Assembly: GCA_030042915.1 (NCBI GenBank) | Contig: JASHYS010000418.1 | Location: 1-17,463, forward strand | DNA length: 17,463 nt | Direction of reading: 5' to 3' | From: Acidobacteriaceae bacterium | Lineage (GTDB): Bacteria; Acidobacteriota; Terriglobia; Terriglobales; Acidobacteriaceae | In this document: positions 1 through 7,094 of the stretch, piece after piece | Layout of the letters: each line of letters starts with the position of its first letter | Numbering within the stretch: the stretch's first letter is position 1 | Notes under the pieces: model-generated | The model's database searches: none | Seen by the model: only the letters and a program-made list of their open reading frames with translations | Told to the model about the DNA's origin: nothing | Program-made: the position numbers and the translations under genes

Positions 1-2
1 GC

Positions 3-329
3 AACTGGCCGGGCATCGGCTCCATCGCCTCAGCCTGGTTCTTCACGTTTTTCTTTATTGCCGTCCCTGAAGAGCTTTTCTTTCGCGGATGGCTGCAAAA
101 TCTGCTCGAAAAGCGCCTCGGCCGCTACGGCGCCCTTTTCCTCACGGCCTGCCTCTTCGGTCTCGCGCACTTCAACAAGCGCACCACCGGCTTCAACTGG
201 CGCTATGTGCTGCTGGCCGCCCTGGCCGGCATCTTTTACGGTCGCGCCTGGCGCGCACAACGCCGCGTAGGCGCTTCGGCGGTCACTCACGCCACCGTGG
301 ATGCAATCTGGTCGCTATGGTTGCGATGA
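3..329 (+). CDS. CPBP family intramembrane metalloprotease, C-terminal part (5' end outside window)
   Basis: The open frame enters from the left edge and ends at TGA 327-329, so about 108 residues are seen. All three signature motifs of the CPBP (Abi/Rce1-like) membrane protease family are present in order. The first is EELFFRG, which is the EExxxR motif with its catalytic glutamates. The second is FGLAHFN, which carries the motif-2 histidine. The third is HATVDAIW, the motif-3 HxxxD/N. Hydrophobic stretches lie before and between the motifs, as expected for a polytopic enzyme. Family members cleave substrates within the membrane (CAAX-type processing, bacteriocin self-immunity and similar roles); the substrate here is unknown. 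The last 43 bp overlap the end of the convergent CPBP-like gene, so the motif-3 region is antisense to that gene's C-terminal tail. It differs from the two minus-strand paralogues in keeping a complete active site. Confidence 0.87.
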   Translation, partial: NWPGIGSIASAWFFTFFFIAVPEELFFRGWLQNLLEKRLGRYGALFLTACLFGLAHFNKRTTGFNWRYVLLAALAGIFYGRAWRAQRRVGASAVTHATVDAIWSLWLR

Positions 330-1021
330 ACGGGCGGCTTGGCATGGTGCGTATAGAGCAGATACCCCAGCCCCACGCGCATGTTGCGAATCATCGGCCC
401 GGGAATCGCCAGAGAGATGGTGATCCCCAGGATGGCGTGCGCAACCGCCAGCGTGTACAGGTTCCGGTATTGCATGAAGAGATAGCAGGCCAGAGAACCC
501 CAGACCATGGTGAGTACGGTCAGTATGGGATTGGGGAGGTGCGCCACGGCAAACAATGCTGCCGCGGCAAGCACTGCATAGTGCGGCCGGGGGATAAGGC
601 GCGTGAGCCGCGCCAGGAAGAATCCCTGCAGCAACAGCTGCTGCAACATCGACGACAGGACGTAGGGCCAATAGGACTGAACCAGCGGGCGTAACTGCGT
701 GGGCCCGTGAAGCGTGTGCAGCCGCGCGGCTGCCAGCACCGCACAGCCCGCGCAAAGCAGGGCCGCTCCTACCACCCAAAGCGACTGCACCAGGTTGCGC
801 GTGCGCAGGCCCAGCGCGTGAAAGCCGTCGAAGGAGGCGGCAATGAGAGAAAGGACCGTGGCCGCTGTAATCACCCAGAAGTAGCCCTGCCAGGGCCGTG
901 GCGTCCAGATCACAATCAGAATCAGCCCAAAGGCAACGGCAAGCTCGATCAGGTCGCGGCGCTTCGATCGCCGCGTGGCGAGCACGTTTCGCATCATCTG
1001 AACGAGAACTCTATGCTTCAT
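287..1021 (-). CDS. CPBP-like multi-pass membrane protein with degenerate active site (paralogue 1)
   Basis: This 244-residue protein has several hydrophobic segments after a short basic N-terminus (SKRRDLIEL). It resembles CPBP proteases: FAVAHLPNP matches motif 2 and HAILG matches motif 3. At motif 1, where proteases have EExxxR, it reads QQLLLQG, so both glutamates and the arginine are replaced. It is clearly paralogous to the protein encoded at 1218-1955, sharing SKRRD, AHLPNP, YRNLY, AHAILGI and MRVGLGYL. The MRVGLGYL stretch after motif 3 looks like a subfamily signature. ATG 1021-1019 was taken as the start, but no clear Shine-Dalgarno precedes it, and in-frame ATGs follow at residues 9 and 10. 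It is probably a membrane protein lacking CPBP-type proteolysis; no specific role can be assigned. Its 3' end overlaps the convergent CPBP protease gene by 43 bp. Confidence 0.82.
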   Translation of the reverse strand: MKHRVLVQMMRNVLATRRSKRRDLIELAVAFGLILIVIWTPRPWQGYFWVITAATVLSLIAASFDGFHALGLRTRNLVQSLWVVGAALLCAGCAVLAAARLHTLHGPTQLRPLVQSYWPYVLSSMLQQLLLQGFFLARLTRLIPRPHYAVLAAAALFAVAHLPNPILTVLTMVWGSLACYLFMQYRNLYTLAVAHAILGITISLAIPGPMIRNMRVGLGYLLYTHHAKPPVHRNHSDQIASTVA

Positions 1022-1140
1022 GACCGGCTCAATTTACTTTATTTAGACTTTGACGTCTGAGTGTGGAGGGCGTCACTTCGCCAGTCAAGAAGAAACCGCT
1101 TGAATCTCTTCCTTTGGTCACCTTTACCGCGGTGACATTC

Positions 1141-1216
1141 GGGTCAGACTCGTCGCCCGAAAGGGTCAGGAGCGCCTGACCCGCTAACTTCGCTCACTGC
1201 GCTAACTCGCTGACCC
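1141..1216. repeat. Nested inverted repeat with GGGTCAG/CTGACCC arms
   Basis: The inner arms are GGGTCAGG at 1163-1170 and CCTGACCC at 1175-1182, a perfect 8-bp stem with loop AGCG. The outer arms, GGGTCAG at 1141-1147 and CTGACCC at 1210-1216, are also complementary. Two imperfect 18-nt direct repeats beginning GCTAACT (1183 and 1201) lie inside. The element sits immediately downstream of the paralogue-2 stop codon and upstream of paralogue 1, so it could act as a terminator or processing site between them. There is no strong T-run on either side, so a classical intrinsic terminator is not established. Confidence 0.5.
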
Positions 1217-1217
1217 T

Positions 1218-1955
1218 CTAGCGCGCCGGCCGGTGTCCGTGCCTGTAAAGGTGATGGGGATTGTAGGTCAGGTAGCCCAGACCCACGCGCATGTTATGGT
1301 CGGCATGCCCTGGAATCGTGATCGCCACGGCAATCCCCAGAATGGCGTGCGCCAGCATCAGCGGATAAAGGTTGCGGTAGCGCACAAACAGCGCGCACGA
1401 CGCAAAGCCCCATAACAGCGTGATCGGCGTCAGGACGGGATTAGGCAGATGCGCCGCTGCAAACAGCACGGCCGCAAACGTCACCGCCATCCAATGATTG
1501 GGAAACACGCGCAAAAACCGCAGCAGGAAAAACCCCTGCAGCAGAAACTGCTGCACGCCCGTCCACACCGCGTAGGCCAGATACGCCTCCACAAACTCCA
1601 GCGGCCCATTGGGCAGCAGCAGCGTGCGCATGCGCGCGGCAATCACGATAGCTGCTCCAGCCAGCGCCAGGGCCGCGCCCGCAATCCACAGCGAGCGCCA
1701 AAAGTTCTCCCCGCGAAAGCCCATCGGCGCCCATCCGTCAAACGATCGCCACACCAGGATGGCCACACCGGCCACGGCAACAATCCACAGCACGCGCTGG
1801 AGCGGGCGTGGCGACCATATCACGGCCATGATCAAACCGTACCCGATGCCGATCTCGATCCAGTCGCGCCGCTTGCTCCGAGTCGGGACCACGTGATCGC
1901 GCGCGGGCAGCTCGCTCGCTCCCTCGCTCTCTTGCTTCTTTGCTCTCTGCATCAT
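1218..1955 (-). CDS. CPBP-like multi-pass membrane protein with degenerate active site (paralogue 2)
   Basis: This 245-residue membrane protein is the paralogue of the product of 287-1021. Motif 1 reads VQQFLLQGFF instead of EExxxR, motif 2 is FAAAHLPNP and motif 3 is HAILG, followed by the shared NMRVGLGYLTY segment. The same Glu-to-Gln and Arg-to-Gln changes in both paralogues suggest a shared non-proteolytic ancestor rather than random decay. The first of two ATG codons (1955-1953) overlaps the TGA of the upstream transporter gene (ATGA), which points to translational coupling. Residues about 3 to 16 (QRAKKQESEGASEL) are encoded by a purine-rich heptamer repeat (1909-1950 on the opposite strand) and have no counterpart in paralogue 1. 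The original start may therefore have been altered by repeat spread, or the true start may lie further in. No function beyond the family is supported. Confidence 0.83.
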   Translation of the reverse strand: MMQRAKKQESEGASELPARDHVVPTRSKRRDWIEIGIGYGLIMAVIWSPRPLQRVLWIVAVAGVAILVWRSFDGWAPMGFRGENFWRSLWIAGAALALAGAAIVIAARMRTLLLPNGPLEFVEAYLAYAVWTGVQQFLLQGFFLLRFLRVFPNHWMAVTFAAVLFAAAHLPNPVLTPITLLWGFASCALFVRYRNLYPLMLAHAILGIAVAITIPGHADHNMRVGLGYLTYNPHHLYRHGHRPAR

Positions 1956-2914
1956 TCCAACACCACCGCCGGCGGCGCCTCATGCCCACGCGTGGTCAGC
2001 GTAATTGCCGCAGCGATAATCAGCGCGCCGCCCAGCCACGCATAGGGGCCAAGCTTCTCGCCCAGCAATTCCACGCCCAGCACCGAGCCCACCACGGGCT
2101 CAATATTCAAAAACACGCCCGCCCTCGACGCCGGCACATGATGGATCCCCCAATTCCACAAGACGGTGGTGACCGCCGTGCACATCACGCCGCTGATGGC
2201 CAGCGCCGTCCAGGCCGTTGCGCTCACGTGGGCAAAAGGGATCGGCTCCAGGCTTTCGTGCGTCCATGGCGCCAGCAGCAGCGAGCCCGCAATCCATGCC
2301 GCCAGCATCAGGCCGCCTGTATACATGGTGTAACCCGTCACCACCGGTGCGCTGTGCGTTTGCAACAGCTTCTTGCTCAGCAAAATCCAGGCGAGCGCCG
2401 CAATGAGCGACAGGATCACCAGCACGTCGCCCTCGAGCGTGGGCGTCTCGCGCCCGGTGGTCTCGCGATTGCCGCCCAGCACCACCATGGCCGCGCCCAC
2501 CGTCGATGCGCACAGCGCCAGCCAGCCCACCGCATCCAGCCGCTCCCCGGCAAATAGCGCCGCGCCGGCGGCCAGCAACACCGGCATCGCGCCCACCATC
2601 AGCGAGGCGTGGCTCACTGTGGTCAACGCCAGGCCGTGAAATTGCAGCAGAAACTGGATGGGAACGCCGAAAACCGCGGCCAGCAGCATGGTCCGCATCT
2701 CATCGCGCGTCAGCCGCCGCCGCGGCCTGAAGATAACCGGCGCCATGCCCAGGCAGGCAAAGAAAAAGCGGTAGAGCACCATCCACTCCACGCTCATTTC
2801 GTTTAGCGCCAGCCTGCCCCAGTAAAATCCGGTGCCCCACAGCGTGCCGGCGAGCGCGCACGCGCCGTACCCCAGAATTCGAAATTGCCCGCTCGCCACT
2901 GCCTGCCGCGCCAT
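1952..2914 (-). CDS. EamA/DMT-superfamily transporter
   Basis: The 320-residue protein has about ten hydrophobic segments in two halves, the layout of drug/metabolite transporters with two EamA domains. The first half holds ALAGTLWGTGFYWGR and a GERLDAVGWLAL-type boundary. The second half ends with NIEPVVGSVLGVELLGEKL, the typical EamA terminal block. The family exports or imports small metabolites such as amino acids and their derivatives; the substrate cannot be read from sequence. I chose the ATG at 2914 (MARQAVAS) because the 23 residues upstream in frame are Arg/Trp-rich and hydrophilic, unlike a DMT N-terminus, and would use up the spacer to the divergent gene. The stop codon overlaps the start of the downstream CPBP-like gene, so the two are probably co-transcribed. 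Confidence 0.88.
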   Translation of the reverse strand: MARQAVASGQFRILGYGACALAGTLWGTGFYWGRLALNEMSVEWMVLYRFFFACLGMAPVIFRPRRRLTRDEMRTMLLAAVFGVPIQFLLQFHGLALTTVSHASLMVGAMPVLLAAGAALFAGERLDAVGWLALCASTVGAAMVVLGGNRETTGRETPTLEGDVLVILSLIAALAWILLSKKLLQTHSAPVVTGYTMYTGGLMLAAWIAGSLLLAPWTHESLEPIPFAHVSATAWTALAISGVMCTAVTTVLWNWGIHHVPASRAGVFLNIEPVVGSVLGVELLGEKLGPYAWLGGALIIAAAITLTTRGHEAPPAVVLE

Positions 2915-3004
2915 CCCTTTACTCTCGCATACGCTCCCTCGCGCCCCATCCCATCGCCGGGCGGACTTCCAGCGCCAAGGCAATATCGGCGAAAATACAT
3001 TTCG

Positions 3005-4378
3005 ATGGCGAGCGGGCCTGAGATTTCATCGGCAGCCGATGCGCGAACAATCCGCGCAGCCGCCGTTTCCCTGGCCCTGGCCGCGGCGCTGGCCGCGCCC
3101 CGCGCGCCGGCGCAACACCCTGCGTCTCCTCAACCCACGCCGCCGGTGAAGGAGCGGTTCATTGTCAGCCACTTCCCCGACAAGCCTTCTCTGCCTCCGG
3201 TTTTCACCATTCCCATCGAACCGCTCGGTTTCACCGCGCCCGGCCCCATGTACCTGGGCGCCCGAAACTCTCTGGTTTCGCTGGATTTCCTCGACGAAAA
3301 CCGCCTCCTCTTCACGTTTCGCGTGCCCGGCCTCATGCATCGCGACCCGCATGGCGACGAGGAATCTGAGGAGCGCCAGATTCGCGCGGTCGTCCTCACG
3401 CTTCCCCAGGGCGCCGTCTCGGCCGAGGCGCTGTGGACCGTCCACGACCGCGTGCGCTACCTTTGGATGCTTTCTGACGGCCATTTTCTCCTGCGCGACC
3501 GCGACAATCTGCTCCAGGGCGACGCCTCGCTCGCTCTCAAGCCGCTCTTCGACTTCCCCGGTCCCCTACTTTGGCTCGAACTCGATCCTGCGCAGCAGCT
3601 GATGGTCACCAATTCGCGCGAGCCCGTGGCTTCGTCCTCCGAGCCCGACTCATCCCTGAAGCCCGGCCAGGTCGCCAGCCCCGGCACGGCATCAGCCACC
3701 ATCACCACAGACGAAGACTCTTCTGCCGGCAGCGGTGACCACCCCGAGCTCGTCGTCCGCATCCTGCGCCGCGATTCCGGCCAGGTGATGCTCGTCAGCC
3801 GCGTGCGTGCCGCCGTCCATCTGCCCATCAATTCCGTCGGTTATCTCGAAAACCTGCGCGGGCGCGGCATGCAATGGCAGCTCAACCTGAGCTTCTTCTC
3901 AGGCGGCTCAAAAATGCTGGGCAACCTGGACTCGAATTGCGAGCCCGACGACAACTTCCTCTCCGAAAGCGAAATCGTCGCCATCGGCTGCGGATCATCG
4001 GGAGAGACGAGGATCGAGGCGATGAACACCGACCGCCGCGTCCTCTGGATCTCGCAAACCCCTGCCACCGAGGTCTGGCCGCAGCTGACGGTAGCCCTCA
4101 ACGGCTCGCGCCTGGCCGTGGCCACTCTCGATGTCACTCGCTCCGTCAACTCCTATGCTCCACTCGACAGCGACGAGGTCAAGGAGCAATCGGTGACCAT
4201 CTTCGACGCTGTAAATGGCGATATCGCGCTGGTTTCGCCACTCAGCCCCATTCTCGACGCCGGCGGCAACGTAGCCATCTCTCCCTCGGGTCGGCGCGTG
4301 GCACTCCTCAACGGCGACGCCATCCAGGTTTTCGACCTTCCTGCACCTCCGCCGGCGCCGAAAGCCAGCAGCCAATAG
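3005..4378 (+). CDS. Secreted propeller-like protein of unknown function
   Basis: From ATG 3005 the protein has about 457 residues. Its N-terminus (RTIRAAAVSLALAAALAAP, then APAQ) looks like a Sec signal peptide with an AxA-type cleavage site. The mature part has many short beta-prone segments such as FLDENRLLFTFRVPG and a last blade with SPSGRRVALLNGDAIQVFDL, reminiscent of WD40/YVTN-like propellers. A Ser/Thr-rich low-complexity insert lies near residues 205-245. I have an impression, not a database result, that proteins with a FLDENRLLFTF phrase are frequent in Acidobacteriota. No catalytic motif is visible, so a ligand- or protein-binding exported role is inferred. An in-frame upstream extension to 2885 was not used because it would overlap the divergent transporter and hide the signal peptide. 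The stop TAG (4376-4378) lies inside the AGCCAAT heptamer repeat. Confidence 0.75.
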   Translation: MASGPEISSAADARTIRAAAVSLALAAALAAPRAPAQHPASPQPTPPVKERFIVSHFPDKPSLPPVFTIPIEPLGFTAPGPMYLGARNSLVSLDFLDENRLLFTFRVPGLMHRDPHGDEESEERQIRAVVLTLPQGAVSAEALWTVHDRVRYLWMLSDGHFLLRDRDNLLQGDASLALKPLFDFPGPLLWLELDPAQQLMVTNSREPVASSSEPDSSLKPGQVASPGTASATITTDEDSSAGSGDHPELVVRILRRDSGQVMLVSRVRAAVHLPINSVGYLENLRGRGMQWQLNLSFFSGGSKMLGNLDSNCEPDDNFLSESEIVAIGCGSSGETRIEAMNTDRRVLWISQTPATEVWPQLTVALNGSRLAVATLDVTRSVNSYAPLDSDEVKEQSVTIFDAVNGDIALVSPLSPILDAGGNVAISPSGRRVALLNGDAIQVFDLPAPPPAPKASSQ

Positions 4379-4397
4379 CCAACAGCCAATAGCCGAT
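4370..4397 (+). repeat. Heptamer tandem repeat, four AGCCRAY units
   Basis: There are four consecutive 7-nt units: AGCCAAT (4370), AGCCAAC (4377), AGCCAAT (4384) and AGCCGAT (4391). The first two units supply the in-frame TAG that ends the secreted propeller-like gene. They are the reverse complement of the units at 4474-4581. Confidence 0.85.
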
Positions 4398-4473
4398 GGC
4401 TCGTGGCCCGTTGCCAAGAAATCCAAAAGCTGCCCATGGCCTCGCTCGTTTTTCCCTCTCGGCTTTTATCCAC

Positions 4474-4581
4474 GGTTAGCCATTAGCGGTTCGCCGTCAG
4501 CTACTGGCTATTGGCTACTCCCTGTCTTCTCGTTCCCTGCCTTTTCTACACCCTACTGGCTATTGGCTACTCCCCGTCTTC
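4474..4581 (-). repeat. Composite heptamer repeat with internal 29-nt duplication
   Basis: Eight 7-nt units run in one register from 4474 to 4529, including GGTTAGC, CATTAGC, TACTGGC, TATTGGC, TACTCCC and TGTCTTC. A 29-nt block at 4501-4529 recurs at 4553-4581 with one mismatch. Together with the flanks this explains most of the gap between the propeller-like gene and the phosphatase (4379-4610). Apart from this block and the ribosome binding site at 4598, I see no gene there. Confidence 0.85.
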
Positions 4582-4597
4582 AAGTACACTGGGCAAC

Positions 4598-4602
4598 GGG
4601 AG
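4598..4602 (+). promoter_or_regulatory. Ribosome binding site for the PP2C gene
   Basis: GGGAG lies 8 nt before the TTG at 4611 and decides this start. The in-frame TTG at 4563 lies inside the heptamer repeat and has no such signal. Confidence 0.65.
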
Positions 4603-4610
4603 ATTTTTGC

Positions 4611-5348
4611 TTGAGTACGGCTGTTGTGCACTACGGCGCTGCCGCGGTCACTGACCGCGGCCTCAAACGCCCCTCCAACGAAGACGCATTTGGGTATTCC
4701 GTTGAGCACGGTGTCTACCTGGTGTGCGACGGGATGGGGGGCGCCGCTGCCGGCGAAATCGCCAGCTCTCTCGCCGTCCGCGAGATGATGCGCCTGCTCA
4801 CTGACCGCTCGCCTGAAGCGCACTTGCCCCACGCCGCAGAACAGGCCGTCGTCGCCGCCAACGAGGCCATCTACTCGCGCGCGCAGCGCAGCCAGAAACT
4901 CAGCGGCATGGGCACCACCCTGGTGGCCCTGCTGGTCGAAAACAGCCACGCCTGGATGTTCAATGTGGGCGATAGCCGCGGCTACCGCCTGCGCAACGGC
5001 CAGCTCCAGCAGATCACCCTCGACCATTCGCTGGTGGAGGAACAGGTGCGCATGGGCCAAATGGACCGCCACGAAGCCGATCGTTCTCCCTTCAAAAACG
5101 TGATCACGCGCGCCCTGGGCACGCAAGGCCTGGTTACTCCCGATGTCTTTGAGCTTGAGATTGAGCCCGGCGACCTTTTCCTGCTGTGCTCCGACGGCCT
5201 GACCCGCGAACTCTCCGACCCGCTCATCGAGTCCCTGCTCCGGCTCGACGTTCCCTTGCAGGATCTTTGCAGCCGCCTGGTGACCGCTGCCAAAAACGCC
5301 GGCGGCAACGACAACATCACCAGTCTGCTCGTACGCGCCGGCGCGTAA
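4611..5348 (+). CDS. PP2C-family protein serine/threonine phosphatase (Stp/PrpC-like)
   Basis: The 245-residue protein is a single PP2C domain with no membrane segment, the usual size for bacterial Stp1/PrpC/PstP catalytic domains. All metal-binding motifs are present: SNEDAFG with Asp25, VCDGMGG with Asp40, GMGTTLVALLVE, FNVGDSRGYRLRNG, a CSDGLT motif with Asp195, and GGNDNITSLLVR with Asp234. It should dephosphorylate phospho-Ser/Thr proteins using two Mn/Mg ions and so oppose Hanks-type kinases; no kinase gene is in the window. The start is TTG 4611, with GGGAG 8 nt upstream, giving MSTAVVHYGAAAVTDRG, the normal PP2C opening. The GT39 gene follows 107 bp downstream on the same strand, and co-transcription is possible. 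Confidence 0.93.
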   Translation: MSTAVVHYGAAAVTDRGLKRPSNEDAFGYSVEHGVYLVCDGMGGAAAGEIASSLAVREMMRLLTDRSPEAHLPHAAEQAVVAANEAIYSRAQRSQKLSGMGTTLVALLVENSHAWMFNVGDSRGYRLRNGQLQQITLDHSLVEEQVRMGQMDRHEADRSPFKNVITRALGTQGLVTPDVFELEIEPGDLFLLCSDGLTRELSDPLIESLLRLDVPLQDLCSRLVTAAKNAGGNDNITSLLVRAGA

Positions 5349-5443
5349 AGCGGGCCTTCAATCCGTGTAGAGCCCCCGCCGCAGATCGCATTGGAGAAGC
5401 CAATCGCAGGAACCAGGCGGGCACGCGCTGCGTAGGATCGATC

Positions 5444-5449
5444 AAGGAG
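5444..5449 (+). promoter_or_regulatory. Ribosome binding site for the GT39 gene
   Basis: AAGGAG lies 6 nt before the TTG at 5456 and fixes the start, because no in-frame ATG occurs before the first membrane helix. Confidence 0.75.
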
Positions 5450-5455
5450 AACAAT

Positions 5456-7081
5456 TTGCCTTCGGAGCAGCTCATCACGGCCAAGACCGCAACAGCCGTT
5501 GCGGCGGAGTCCCGCGCCGGATCGCTCAGGAGCGCGATTTGGCTGGCGTTGGCGTTTGGACTGCTGAAGTACGTCCTGGCGACCGCGTGCCAGATCGCGA
5601 TGCAGCACGCCGGTTATGAGGTCTTCCGCGATGAGCTGTACTTCGTTGTCTGCGGGCGTCATCCGGCGTGGGGGTACGTGGATCAGCCGCCCATCATTCC
5701 GCTGGTGGCACGCATTGCGGAATTGCTCTTCGGCTTCGGATCGCTGGCGCTGTTCCGGACGTTTGCCTCGCTGGCAGGCGCCGCTGAAGTCGCGCTGACC
5801 GGCGTACTGGCGTGGCGCATGGGCGCTTCGCGCTGGGCGCAGGCCCTGGCCATGACCGGCATTCTACTGGCGCCGATGGTGATGGGCGTCGATGCCACCT
5901 ATTCAACCAGCACCTTTGAGCCCCTCTTCTGGATGACGGTGGCGCTGGCGCTGATGGAACTGGCACGGCTGACTGATGCCGGAATTGCGAGCGGCCGCGC
6001 AGCAGCCTGCTGGTGGCTGGTGCTGGGCGGAGCGGCGGGACTGGGCCTGGAAAACAAGTGGAACGAGGTCTTCTTTCTGGTCAGCCTGCTGGCGGCTCTG
6101 CTGCTCACCAAACAACGCCGGGTGCTGGCTTCAAAATGGTTTCCGATCGCCTTTGCCCTGATGATTCTGCTCATCTTGCCCAATCTGCTGTGGCAGATGC
6201 ATCGCCACTGGCCCACGCTGGAGCTGCTGCATAACAATCAGGTCGACGGCAAAAACGTGCACGTGGGACCGCTGCCATTTGTGGTGAACCAGATGGTGGT
6301 CTTCGGTCCCATGATGGCGCCGCTGTGGATCGGTGGCGTTCTGTGGCTGCTCTTCAGCCGGGCGGCAAAAACCTTCCGCTTCCTGGGCGTGACCTACGTG
6401 CTCTATCTGCCCCTCATGATCTTCCTCTACGCCAAGGACTATTACCTGGCAGCGATTTATCCGTTGTATTTCGCGGCGGGCGCCGCGGCCTGGGACGCCG
6501 TTTTCAAAAAACCCTGGCGGCGGCATGGACTGACGCCGGCTTATGTGGCGCTGGATGCGCTGCTCATCGCGTTTCTGTTGCCGCTGGTCCTGCCCGTGCT
6601 GCCGCCTGCCGCAATCCTGGCTTACCAGCAACGGCTGCACGTGCAGCCGCCAAAACTGGAGACGAGCGCCACGGCCCCGCTGCCCCAGTACGACGCCGAC
6701 ATGCTCGATTGGCGGCACAAGGCTGACCTGCTGGCCGCGGCCTGGTTATCTTTACCTGTGCAGGAGCGCGCACAGGCGGGAATCTTCACCACCAACTACG
6801 GCGACGCCAGCGCGGTGACCGTGTACCGGCCGGATGTGCCGCAGGCCATCAGCGGACACCAGAACTACTTCCTCTGGGGACCGCGCGGATACACCGGCAA
6901 GGTGATGATCGTATTTGGCGACAGCCGCGCAAGACTCGAAGGCGAGTTCGACTCAGTGGAGGAATTCACGCAGGATACAAACCCCTACCTGGAGCCGTAT
7001 GAGCGCGGCCCGATCTTTATCTGCCGCGGTCTGCACGGCGATCTCGACACGCTATGGCCAAAGGTGAAGTTCTGGTACTAA
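5456..7081 (+). CDS. GT39/ArnT-like integral-membrane glycosyltransferase
   Basis: The 541-residue protein is rich in membrane segments (about ten or more), followed by a soluble C-terminal part of roughly 120 residues. The first helix begins near residue 24. It is followed by the loop EVFRDELYFVVCGRH, whose Asp59-Glu60 matches the catalytic acidic pair in the first periplasmic loop of GT39/PMT/ArnT enzymes. GYVDQPPIIPLVARI follows and matches the second conserved loop motif. Such enzymes move a sugar from a polyprenyl-phosphate donor to lipid, protein or glycan on the outer face of the membrane. The acceptor here is unknown. The start is TTG 5456, preceded by AAGGAG. The gene ends 13 bp from the convergent VOC gene, with no obvious strong terminator between them. 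Confidence 0.88.
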   Translation: MPSEQLITAKTATAVAAESRAGSLRSAIWLALAFGLLKYVLATACQIAMQHAGYEVFRDELYFVVCGRHPAWGYVDQPPIIPLVARIAELLFGFGSLALFRTFASLAGAAEVALTGVLAWRMGASRWAQALAMTGILLAPMVMGVDATYSTSTFEPLFWMTVALALMELARLTDAGIASGRAAACWWLVLGGAAGLGLENKWNEVFFLVSLLAALLLTKQRRVLASKWFPIAFALMILLILPNLLWQMHRHWPTLELLHNNQVDGKNVHVGPLPFVVNQMVVFGPMMAPLWIGGVLWLLFSRAAKTFRFLGVTYVLYLPLMIFLYAKDYYLAAIYPLYFAAGAAAWDAVFKKPWRRHGLTPAYVALDALLIAFLLPLVLPVLPPAAILAYQQRLHVQPPKLETSATAPLPQYDADMLDWRHKADLLAAAWLSLPVQERAQAGIFTTNYGDASAVTVYRPDVPQAISGHQNYFLWGPRGYTGKVMIVFGDSRARLEGEFDSVEEFTQDTNPYLEPYERGPIFICRGLHGDLDTLWPKVKFWY

Positions 7082-7094
7082 GCCCGAATCAGCT

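Noticed and set aside
2885..3004. In-frame upstream extension of the propeller-like gene
   Set aside because: It would overlap the divergent transporter gene and bury the signal peptide; the added residues are Pro/Arg-rich and show no conservation features.
4474..4581. CRISPR-like appearance of regularly repeated short units
   Set aside because: Units are 7 nt, degenerate and contiguous with no unique spacers, and no cas gene is nearby.
5186..5455. Upstream extension of the GT39 frame into the phosphatase gene
   Set aside because: The region is out-of-frame PP2C coding sequence, and the AAGGAG plus TTG at 5456 gives a natural start.
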